A stretch of DNA of 36,440 nucleotides, taken from positions 1 through 36,440 of the forward strand of contig JAIUOH010000032.1 of the NCBI GenBank assembly GCA_020161315.1, given 5' to 3'. Both the position numbers and the translations under genes were made by a program. Position 1 is the first letter of the stretch, and every line of letters begins with the position of its first letter. Origin of the DNA: Actinomycetota bacterium. GTDB lineage: Bacteria; Actinomycetota; Actinomycetes; Actinomycetales; Microbacteriaceae. Shown here one piece after another: positions 30,187 to 36,440 of this stretch. The notes beneath the pieces are model-generated. The model had not been told where the DNA came from, did no database searches, and worked only from the letters and a program-made list of their open reading frames with translations.

Positions 30187-30584
30187 GCGTGCTCGGTGGC
30201 GTACTCGGTGCGGGGCGGCGACAGGCGCAGGCACGAATGACCGAACGGGTGCTCGTTGGGCACTGGGTTGAGGGCACAGACCCGTCGACCGGTGACGCCG
30301 TGCGCGTGCTCGGCGCCGAGCACTACTCGGGTGTTGGGCAGATCAAGTACCCATCGATGACCGTGTCTGATGTTCGCACTGAGATCGGGCAGCAAGTTGC
30401 CGTGGTCGACGTGGTGCTGAAGATCCCGGTCGGTGGTGGCCCTGCAATCTGCAAGGGCGATCTCGTGAAGGTGCTCAGCTCGAGCGCCGATCCGTCTCTC
30501 GCGGGCCGATGGTTCCGAGTCAAGGCTTGGCCGCAGTCGGGACAGGTCACTGCGCACCGATACCCGATCGAGGAGGTGTCATGA
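30183..30584 (+). CDS. Head closure / stopper protein (DUF6093-like)
   Basis: A 133-residue beta-rich protein (SVLGGVLGAGRRQAQARMTE near the start, WFRVKAWPQSGQVTAHRYPI near the end). The C-terminal pattern 'W/F-R-V-x-x-x-x-Q-S-x-T-A-x-R-Y' is typical of DUF6093-type proteins found after the adaptor in actinophages. It probably seals the connector after packaging. Overlaps of 4 bases on both sides. Confidence 0.78.
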   Translation: MSVLGGVLGAGRRQAQARMTERVLVGHWVEGTDPSTGDAVRVLGAEHYSGVGQIKYPSMTVSDVRTEIGQQVAVVDVVLKIPVGGGPAICKGDLVKVLSSSADPSLAGRWFRVKAWPQSGQVTAHRYPIEEVS

Positions 30585-30952
30585 GCGATCTCGACAACCT
30601 GGTGCACGACCTCGGGAAGATCCCCACAAAGGCGCTCGAGAACGTGCGCACCGCGGTGGAGGTCTCTGCCCGGCATCTGAAGGATGACTGGCGAGACGCC
30701 GCGAAAGGCAACAACCCTGCTCACTCGAAGCAGTATCCATCGAGCATCAGCTACACGCTGCGGAACTGGCCGGGTGAGGCGTCAGCGCAGGTTGGGCCGG
30801 AGCTCGGCGGTCAAGGCTCGCTGGGCATTCTCGAGGAAGCAAACGGCGGGGTCGCTTCGGCGCCGCAACGCAACTGGGAAGAGCCGCTGAGGGCCGCTGA
30901 GAAGGACTTCGCGGATGGTCTCGCGAAAGCGTTGGGAGATGCCTTTGGCTGA
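30581..30952 (+). CDS. Head-tail joining / tail-completion protein (gp10-like)
   Basis: A 123-residue protein with an N-terminal helix pair (LGKIPTKALENVRTAVEVSA), then HLKDDWRDAA, and a mid-section around SISYTLRNWPGEASAQVGPE. This resembles HK97 gp10-family joining proteins in length and in the K-D-W/YPSSI segment. The start overlaps the closure gene and its stop lies 14 bases inside the next gene. The call is supported mainly by order in the module. Confidence 0.72.
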   Translation: MSDLDNLVHDLGKIPTKALENVRTAVEVSARHLKDDWRDAAKGNNPAHSKQYPSSISYTLRNWPGEASAQVGPELGGQGSLGILEEANGGVASAPQRNWEEPLRAAEKDFADGLAKALGDAFG

Positions 30953-31355
30953 TATCGCTGCACTCATCACCGCGAGGTTCGACACCTCACCCATTCTCAC
31001 CGGCAAGCTGCGCGACACTGCGCTCGACGAGCACGGCAAGGTCGTGCGCGGGAACTACCTGTTGCTCTTCTCGACCGCGAACCCCGGCGAGCTTGTCACC
31101 GATCGGCACACGAAGCCGCAAACGGCCGACGACGTCGGCCGTTGGGAATGGACTGTTCGCGCGGTGGCGGTCGACCCCGACGGCGTGCGGTTGCTGCTGC
31201 GTGAAGCCTTCACGCTGCTCGTCGGCTGGCGACCCATTGTCGCGGGTCGGCGCCCCTCCAAGGTCAAGCACGAGGGCGCTGAGCCTATCCGGCCTGACCG
31301 CTCTCTCGGCTCGCCGTTGTATTTCGGCGAGGACGACTACTCGATGCGCTGCTAG
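30939..31355 (+). CDS. Tail terminator protein
   Basis: A 138-residue protein from ATG 30939 (MPLADIAALITARFDTSPIL). An alpha/beta layout with RWEWTVRAVAVDPDGVRLLL and a C-terminal half holding PLYFGEDDYSMRC fits actinophage tail terminators, which cap the tail tube and join it to the head. It lies just before the tail tube region. Confidence 0.75.
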   Translation: MPLADIAALITARFDTSPILTGKLRDTALDEHGKVVRGNYLLLFSTANPGELVTDRHTKPQTADDVGRWEWTVRAVAVDPDGVRLLLREAFTLLVGWRPIVAGRRPSKVKHEGAEPIRPDRSLGSPLYFGEDDYSMRC

Positions 31356-31378
31356 CGCCACATAGAAAGAACACCACG

Positions 31379-31696
31379 ATGACACTTCACGACGTGACCT
31401 TCGTCGACGGCACCAAGAGCCGCGTCGACGAGAGATGGATCAACCGGTGGCCCGAGGACATTGCCGAGGTCGACGGCGAGCCCTTCGAGCAGCCAGACGG
31501 TTCAGTTAGGGCAGCCACCAAGCACGCCGCCGCGGACCTGTCGGTCGACGAGGTTCCACCTGAGGCGGGTGAGCTCGTTGATCTGGAGGCCGTGCAGCCG
31601 ATCGGGTTCGCCGCGGACCCCGATGAGCCGGCACCCGCCGAGCTCAAGAAACCCACTTCAAAGCCCAGGGCTGGGCAGAAAGCGAAGGCGTCATGA
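31379..31696 (+). CDS. Hypothetical structural-module protein
   Basis: A 105-residue acidic protein with a Lys-rich end (KKPTSKPRAGQKAKAS). The first 35 residues form a small beta fold (MTLHDVTFVDGTKSRVDERW); the remainder looks disordered. AAAGAA precedes the ATG by 9 bases, and its stop overlaps the tail protein start. It may be a tail tube accessory; no family is recognised. Confidence 0.65.
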   Translation: MTLHDVTFVDGTKSRVDERWINRWPEDIAEVDGEPFEQPDGSVRAATKHAAADLSVDEVPPEAGELVDLEAVQPIGFAADPDEPAPAELKKPTSKPRAGQKAKAS

Positions 31697-32187
31697 CGCT
31701 CGAAAATACTCCGAAGTCCGTCGAGTCCGACGGCACGTTTCGACTCTGGTTCGTCCCCGACGGTTCCAACCCGAAGTCGGCCGCGATCCTCAACGGGTCG
31801 ACGGCGAAGTCGATCACGTACTCGATGGTGCCCGGTGGTTTCAAACGAGACACCAACGAAGAGACCGTCTCTGACGAGCGGCTCTCGCTGAAGCAGATGC
31901 TCGAGCGCCCTGGCAGCGTGACCGACAGCATCGAAGTGCAGTACGTGTTCGGTGACGAAGACGATGTGGCAAACGCTGCACTTGCCGAAGGCGTTGAGGG
32001 CTCCATCGTCGCGCGCTATGCGGTTCCGAACGAAACCGACGCTACTGCAGCTCAGCTCGTTGACATCGCCAAGGTTCGCTGCGGCAAGCAGCGCAAGAAC
32101 CAGCCCGTTCGTAACGGCGTCTGGGTGAAGACGCAGAAGCTCTTCGTCATCGCCCCCGTGGAGGACGACGTCGCGCTCATCGCGTAG
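31693..32187 (+). CDS. Major tail (tube) protein
   Basis: A 164-residue beta-rich protein (TLENTPKSVESDGTFRLWFV near the start, KLFVIAPVEDDVALIA at the end). Length, strand pattern and position (after the tail terminator, before the frameshifted chaperone) match the tail tube proteins of actinophages. A strong hairpin follows its stop, as is common after highly expressed tube genes. Confidence 0.8.
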   Translation: MTLENTPKSVESDGTFRLWFVPDGSNPKSAAILNGSTAKSITYSMVPGGFKRDTNEETVSDERLSLKQMLERPGSVTDSIEVQYVFGDEDDVANAALAEGVEGSIVARYAVPNETDATAAQLVDIAKVRCGKQRKNQPVRNGVWVKTQKLFVIAPVEDDVALIA

Positions 32188-32199
32188 AAACCACCCACA

Positions 32200-32231
32200 T
32201 GCTGGCCGCCCTGCCAATAGGGCGGCCAGCA
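32200..32231 (+). terminator. Perfect hairpin after the tail tube gene
   Basis: A 13-bp perfect stem (TGCTGGCCGCCCT, 32200-32212, with AGGGCGGCCAGCA, 32219-32231) and a 6-base loop. No U-tract follows, so it is more likely an mRNA-stabilising or attenuating element than a full stop; the tail genes downstream have no other visible promoter. Confidence 0.65.
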
Positions 32232-32265
32232 CCCCCATTCACTCTTCGAACCAAAGGAATATCTC

Positions 32266-32859
32266 GTGTCTCTCGAACAGAAAATCAACAAAGCAACCCT
32301 CGGCCACCGCGACGTACAGATCAGCCTCGACGGCGAGCTCGTCGTGCACCGTGAGCTCGCGCTCGCCGCAGTCCGAGAAGCCGCGAAAGCTCACACCGTC
32401 GCGCTCGTGGAGCTGCAACGCGGCGAAGAACAGAAGCATCACGACGATCGCCTTGGTAAATCAATCGGTTTACCGAAGCTCAAGAAAGCAGTGAAGGACA
32501 CCGAAGCAGGTGTAGTCGCTGCTCGCGCCAAGGTCGCAGAGATCGAAGCGGCGATGGTCGAGGATCTCGCAACGTTCCGAGTACTTGCTCTCCCGAAGGA
32601 CACCTTCAACGAGCTTAAGCTCGCAGGCGAAGGTGACGCCAGCAAGACCTACTCGCTGATCGCTCGCGCCTCAGTGAAGTACGTGAACGATGCTGGTGAA
32701 GTCGAGCCGATCGCCGCCGAGCTTTGGGATCAGTTGGAACCAAACCTCACCGAGGGGCAGTGGCAGCTGTTCGTGAACGCGATCGACGAGCTCAACATCA
32801 TCAGCGGCCGTAACAGGCAAGCTTTTTTAGCTCTCGGGTCAGAGACGACCCCGAGCTAA
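32266..32859 (+). CDS. Tail assembly chaperone (0-frame product)
   Basis: A 197-residue protein from GTG 32266 (MSLEQKINKATLGHRDVQIS after start conversion). It is the short product of the tail chaperone pair, the equivalent of lambda gpG, which holds the tape measure during tail assembly. A slippery site lies 10 codons before its stop, where part of the ribosomes shift to the -1 frame. The coiled-coil middle (TEAGVVAARAKVAEIEAAMV) is a little unusual for this role. Position before the tape measure gene supports the call. Confidence 0.85.
   Translation: MSLEQKINKATLGHRDVQISLDGELVVHRELALAAVREAAKAHTVALVELQRGEEQKHHDDRLGKSIGLPKLKKAVKDTEAGVVAARAKVAEIEAAMVEDLATFRVLALPKDTFNELKLAGEGDASKTYSLIARASVKYVNDAGEVEPIAAELWDQLEPNLTEGQWQLFVNAIDELNIISGRNRQAFLALGSETTPS
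32823..32829 (+). promoter_or_regulatory. -1 programmed ribosomal frameshift site
   Basis: T TTT TTA in the 0 frame (codons GCT TTT TTA), a canonical X-XXY-YYZ heptamer. Slipping back one base moves ribosomes into the -1 frame, which is open from here to 33281. It lies 30 bases before the 0-frame stop, exactly where actinophage tail chaperone genes shift. Confidence 0.85.
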
Positions 32860-33281
32860 GAGAAGATCTCTCAGCCGCGCTCGAGCTGCGTATCTCACCC
32901 CGCCGCTTCTGGGGGTGGGAGCCAGCTCGAGTAGCGGTGAGCGAGACGCAGGAGGACGGGTCGACCGTCACCCGCACCGAGACCGAGCCCGAGTGGGACG
33001 ACGAGCAACGCGCGCTCATGCTCGAGTACCTGCGGTGGCAGCGACGCCTCGGCCCACACGGTCACCCGATGGACGAAGCCACCTCGCCGCTCGCCGACCC
33101 CGCAAACCGCGACGGCACCTACCGCTACTACGCAGACCCACTTCCGATCGTCGACTACGCCGAACGAGAGCGAGCGCTCGCCGCCGAGGCCTACCGAAAG
33201 AACCTGGGTGACGGCGAGTCGATGGCTGGCCTGATCTTCACCGTTGAGCGGATACCGGTCGACCGGTCAACCCGCAAATAG
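32829..33281 (+). CDS. Tail assembly chaperone, -1 frameshift extension
   Basis: The -1 frame after the slip adds about 150 residues, giving a fusion of about 338 residues from GTG 32266. The extension reads RVRDDPELREDLSAALELRI then SPRRFWGWEP, a sequence type seen in the second chaperone (gpGT-like) of actinophages. There is no credible separate start at its head; a GTG at 32937 opens the same frame but would skip the conserved RRFWGWEP part. The long product is thought to recruit tail tube subunits to the tape measure. Confidence 0.82.
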   Translation, partial: SSRVRDDPELREDLSAALELRISPRRFWGWEPARVAVSETQEDGSTVTRTETEPEWDDEQRALMLEYLRWQRRLGPHGHPMDEATSPLADPANRDGTYRYYADPLPIVDYAERERALAAEAYRKNLGDGESMAGLIFTVERIPVDRSTRK

Positions 33282-33305
33282 CGCGATCACGGGAGGGGGT
33301 CTCCC

Positions 33306-36203
33306 GTGGAGAGAGTTGTCTCAGTCGAGCTGCAGGGCAAAGTCTCTGGGTTCATCAACGCGATGGCGCAGGCCAAGCAGGCCGCGTCCGACGTCAATAA
33401 CGAGATCAAGAAGGCCGCGAGCGAGCACCCCCAGCAACTGCGTGAGGTCGCCAACGCGTTTACCGCTGTCGGCCTCGCTGCGGCAGCGGCAGCAGGGCTC
33501 GCGATCGCCAAGTGGGCGAACTTCGACGAGGCCATGTCGGCGGTGCAAGCCGCAACCCACGAGTCGGAAGGCTCAATGCGGCTACTCGAAGCCGCAGCAC
33601 TCGACGCCGGTGCTCGCACCGTCTTCTCGGCCACTGAAGCAGCCAACGCGATCGAGGAGCTCGCAAAGGCCGGCGTCTCCACCAAGGACATCCTTGCTGG
33701 CGGCCTGGACGGGGCGCTCGATCTAGCTGCAGCTGGCGGTCTTGGCGTCGCAGATGCCGCAGGGATTGCGGCCACCGCACTGAAGACCTTCAACCTCGAG
33801 GGCTCAGACATGGCCCACGTGGCGGACCTGCTCGCTGCAGGCGCCGGGAAAGCGATGGGCGACGTTACAGATCTCTCGGCCGCGCTGAACCAATCCGCCA
33901 TGGTTGCAAACGCAACAGGACTGTCGATCGAGGAAACCACCGCGGGCCTCGCCGCGTTCGCATCTCAGGGTCTTCTCGGTTCAGACGCGGGCACTTCGTT
34001 CAAATCGATGCTGCAGTCGCTCACCCCAACCTCGGAGAAAGCACGCTCCGAAATGGAGCGGCTCGGCATCTCTGCATACGACTCACAAGGGAATTTCATC
34101 GGCCTCGCCGAGTTCGCCGGCAACCTGCAGAACGCACTCAAGGGCCTCAGCACCGAGCAGCAGCAAGCCGCGCTCAAGACGATCTTCGGCAGCGACGCAA
34201 TTCGCGCCGCGACCGTGCTCTACTCCGAAGGCGAAGCAGGCATTCGCAAGTGGGAAGCCGCGGTCAACGACCAGGGCTACGCAGCCGAGACCGCAGCCGC
34301 ACGCCTCGACAACCTCAAGGGCGACCTCGAGGCGCTCGGCGGCGCATTCGACACCATGCTCATCAAGCTCGGCTCATCCGCAGACGGGCCCTTGCGAAGC
34401 ATGGTGCAATGGCTGACCGAACTCGTCGACGGCTTCTCCCAGCTCCCCGAGCCAGTGCAGTCGTTCACCATGGGTGCCATCCTGCTTACCGCAGGGCTCG
34501 GCCTACTCGGCGGCGCACTCATGCACGGCACCATCAAACTCGCAGAGTTCAAAGTAGCCCTCGCAACCGTCGCCCCCGCCGGTAGCACCACCCGCGCAGC
34601 TCTCAGCAGCCTCACCGGCTTCCTCGGCGGCCCCTGGGGCGCAGCGCTCGCCGCAGCGTCGCTCGCGGTGATCATGCTGAATCGCGAGATCGAGAAGGGT
34701 GTTCCTACCCAAGAGTCGATCAAGAACGCGTTGCTTTCGAGTGCCAACGCGGCCGACGCTTTCGCTGCAGCAGGCAAGCGCGGTGCGATCGAGACGACTC
34801 TCGTGGGCGACTACGCGGCCGAGCTGAAGGATCTCGGGAAGCTGCTCGACGACACAGCCGACAAGAGCCTCTGGGGTTGGTTCAACCAGGACTTCGTCGA
34901 CACCGGAGCCCTCGACTCGCTGTCTCGTATCGGTGAAGTGCTGGCGGAGATCGCCTCGACTGACATGTCGCAAGCCTCAGGAGAGTTTCGACGACTAGCC
35001 GAGTCACAGAATCTGACCGAGGGCCAGATGTCTCGGATGCTCGACGAGATGCCGGCGTTCAAGGACGCTCTGATCTCGCAGGCTACCGAGCTCGGGCTCA
35101 CCGCGGATGAGTCCACCTTGCTCGCGCTCGCACTGGGTGAGATTGGACCAGCGGCTGAGGATGGTGCCGCTGGCGCTGACAGTCAGGCGGACTCGCTCTC
35201 CACGCTCGAGCAGACCGCCGCAGACGCGCAGTCCGCGATCTCGGATCTTGCTGACGAGGTGCGCGGTTTTGGCAGTGCTGCGTTCGACACGCGAGAGGCC
35301 AATCGCAAGCTGGAAGACTCCTACGCCAAGCTCGCTGAGGGCTTGGCGGTGAACGGTGCGAACTTCGACATCACCAACGAAGCCGGTCGCGAGATGCAGT
35401 CCATGCTCGATAACGTGGCGAGCTCCACGAACCAGGCTGCAGCCGCGATCCTTGATCAAACTGGATCGCAAGACCAGATGAACGCGAAGCTTGCCGAGGG
35501 CAGGCAGCGATTGATCGACATCTTGGCGCCGTATCTAGGGTCGGCCGAGGCAGCGGCACAGTACGTCGACCAGCTGGATCTGATCTCTCCGCAAAAGGTT
35601 TCGGAGATCGTTGCGAACACGCAGCAGGCCACGAGTGATGTGCTCGCATTTCAGTCGGTATTGGGCACGACACCGAATGAGAAGTGGACGAAGCTCTTTG
35701 TCGATCGAGGCAATTCGGCCGCGCAGCTGGAGGCTCACCTGTCGGCGCTCAGGAATATTCCGGCCTACAAGTCGACTGTGATCGAGACAGTGATGCGTCA
35801 GACGGGTGCTCCACGAGGTCAGGTCGGTGCAGCCTACAACGCCAACGGCGGGCTCTACGGCTACGCCAACGGTGGCATGCTCTCGTATGCGGATGGTGGG
35901 ATGGCGCCGGGGATCTTTCGTGGTCGACCGGGCAGCCTGTACAAATTTGCTGAGCCGGAAACCCGTTGGGAGGCGTTCATCTCGGGCAAGCCCGGTATGG
36001 AAGCGCGCAATACCAAGGTGTGGGCAGAGGCAGGCTCGCGACTCGGTGTGTTTGAAGATCTCGCGAAGCTTCTGGGTGGGATCAGTCAGCCTGCAGGCGA
36101 TCGAAACATGAGCTTCACATTCGTGAACCCGGTTGCCCGCGATCCATTCCAGGATGCGTGGGAGCGCGCGCAGGAGGTGGGTTCTGACTTATGGTCTTCC
36201 TGA
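33306..36203 (+). CDS. Tape measure protein
   Basis: A 965-residue tail length ruler from GTG 33306 (GGAGGGGG site 7 bases upstream). Predicted helical over most of its length with Ala-rich segments, and a central hydrophobic part (about 395-470, FTMGAILLTAGLGLLGGALM). The TP901-type tape measure pattern is clear: SAVQAATHESEGSMRLLEAA, then FSATEAANAIEELAKAGVST. The C-terminal region carries GGLYGYANGGMLSYADGGMA and GSLYKFAEPETRWEAFI, typical of actinophage tape measures. No peptidase or transglycosylase motif is seen. By the usual scaling, a tail of roughly 145 nm is expected. Confidence 0.95.
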   Translation: MERVVSVELQGKVSGFINAMAQAKQAASDVNNEIKKAASEHPQQLREVANAFTAVGLAAAAAAGLAIAKWANFDEAMSAVQAATHESEGSMRLLEAAALDAGARTVFSATEAANAIEELAKAGVSTKDILAGGLDGALDLAAAGGLGVADAAGIAATALKTFNLEGSDMAHVADLLAAGAGKAMGDVTDLSAALNQSAMVANATGLSIEETTAGLAAFASQGLLGSDAGTSFKSMLQSLTPTSEKARSEMERLGISAYDSQGNFIGLAEFAGNLQNALKGLSTEQQQAALKTIFGSDAIRAATVLYSEGEAGIRKWEAAVNDQGYAAETAAARLDNLKGDLEALGGAFDTMLIKLGSSADGPLRSMVQWLTELVDGFSQLPEPVQSFTMGAILLTAGLGLLGGALMHGTIKLAEFKVALATVAPAGSTTRAALSSLTGFLGGPWGAALAAASLAVIMLNREIEKGVPTQESIKNALLSSANAADAFAAAGKRGAIETTLVGDYAAELKDLGKLLDDTADKSLWGWFNQDFVDTGALDSLSRIGEVLAEIASTDMSQASGEFRRLAESQNLTEGQMSRMLDEMPAFKDALISQATELGLTADESTLLALALGEIGPAAEDGAAGADSQADSLSTLEQTAADAQSAISDLADEVRGFGSAAFDTREANRKLEDSYAKLAEGLAVNGANFDITNEAGREMQSMLDNVASSTNQAAAAILDQTGSQDQMNAKLAEGRQRLIDILAPYLGSAEAAAQYVDQLDLISPQKVSEIVANTQQATSDVLAFQSVLGTTPNEKWTKLFVDRGNSAAQLEAHLSALRNIPAYKSTVIETVMRQTGAPRGQVGAAYNANGGLYGYANGGMLSYADGGMAPGIFRGRPGSLYKFAEPETRWEAFISGKPGMEARNTKVWAEAGSRLGVFEDLAKLLGGISQPAGDRNMSFTFVNPVARDPFQDAWERAQEVGSDLWSS

Positions 36204-36440
36204 TCAATGGCACGCCTCTCGACAATCCTGATCTCGGCTGGACGCTTCAGAAAGGCACGATTCCTGTCACAGCCGTGCAGAATGAGTCGACCGGTAGTTC
36301 ACAGGCTGGACGTGATGGCATCGTGCCGGGCCCGTCTACACGGAAGCCCGGCACGATGCGGTTCGTTGTTGCCTCGTCTACCGCTACCCGCGGCGACTTG
36401 CTCGCTTTGGTCGCCGCCCCCCAGCTAGTCATCACTGACA
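36191..36440 (+). CDS. Distal tail protein, N-terminal part (3' partial)
   Basis: Starts at ATG 36191, 13 bases before the tape measure stop, and runs off the window after 83 codons. It begins MVFLINGTPLDNPDLGWTLQ and continues with GIVPGPSTRKPGTMRFVVAS, like the first beta domain of Dit-type distal tail proteins that follow the tape measure. The remainder, and the start of the tail hub gene seen at the beginning of the window, should lie in the missing junction. Confidence 0.75.
   Translation, partial: MVFLINGTPLDNPDLGWTLQKGTIPVTAVQNESTGSSQAGRDGIVPGPSTRKPGTMRFVVASSTATRGDLLALVAAPQLVITD

Noticed and set aside
1-36440. tRNA genes, CRISPR arrays, insertion sequences and an integrase
   Set aside because: None could be recognised by reading; no repeat-spacer pattern, no transposase or recombinase motif and no convincing cloverleaf were seen, though tRNAs in particular need a program to exclude.

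Overview
The window is most of the genome of a temperate siphophage of a GC-rich actinobacterium, most likely of the family Microbacteriaceae. This rests on the actinophage-type gene order, heavy use of GTG/TTG starts and 4-base stop/start overlaps, an actinobacterial-type LexA box, leaderless repressor transcription, and protein types familiar from Microbacterium/Leucobacter-like phages. No database search could be run, so the host call is an inference. The window opens inside a tail hub/tip gene and closes inside a distal-tail gene. These two genes are normally neighbours, so the sequence is probably a circular or circularly permuted genome cut there, with only the tail stretch between the two ends missing.

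Layout. 1-5883: tail tip and fibre genes plus a small Cys4 protein. 5880-7643: lysis cassette (M23 endopeptidase, two holin-like membrane proteins, a small conserved protein) closed by an intrinsic terminator. 7697-9317: an accessory block with a tiny membrane peptide, a leftward SRAP/HTH/small-protein operon, and a divergent gene across a LexA box. 9441-11909: the immunity switch (leaderless leftward repressor, rightward Cro-like gene, three palindromic operators), followed by an early region in which two leftward genes lie antisense to rightward genes. 11670-21209: a long rightward early operon of tightly coupled genes (excise-type HTH, membrane peptides, zinc-ribbon-like proteins, a KilAC antirepressor-like protein, a GIY-YIG-like protein overprinted on a replication-initiator-like gene, a ParB-like protein, an ASCH protein), ending before a terminator. 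21329-33281: HNH endonuclease, a cos-like region, terminase, portal, MuF protein, scaffold, capsid, connectors, tail tube and frameshifted tail assembly chaperones. 33306 to the end: tape measure and distal tail protein.

The most notable system is in the head module. The MuF-type minor capsid protein (25457-27325) carries a C-terminal domain with the signature of bacterial EndoU ribonuclease toxins. It is followed 9 bases later by a small acidic gene of the size and look of a MafI-type immunity protein. This is a phage-borne MuF polymorphic toxin/immunity pair whose toxin would be built into the virion head.

The genome has repressor, Cro-like, excise-like and antirepressor-like genes, but no integrase is visible. 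It does carry a ParB-like protein. An extrachromosomal (phage-plasmid) lysogenic state is therefore worth testing. No tRNA genes, CRISPR arrays, insertion sequences, DNA polymerase or helicase genes were recognised.
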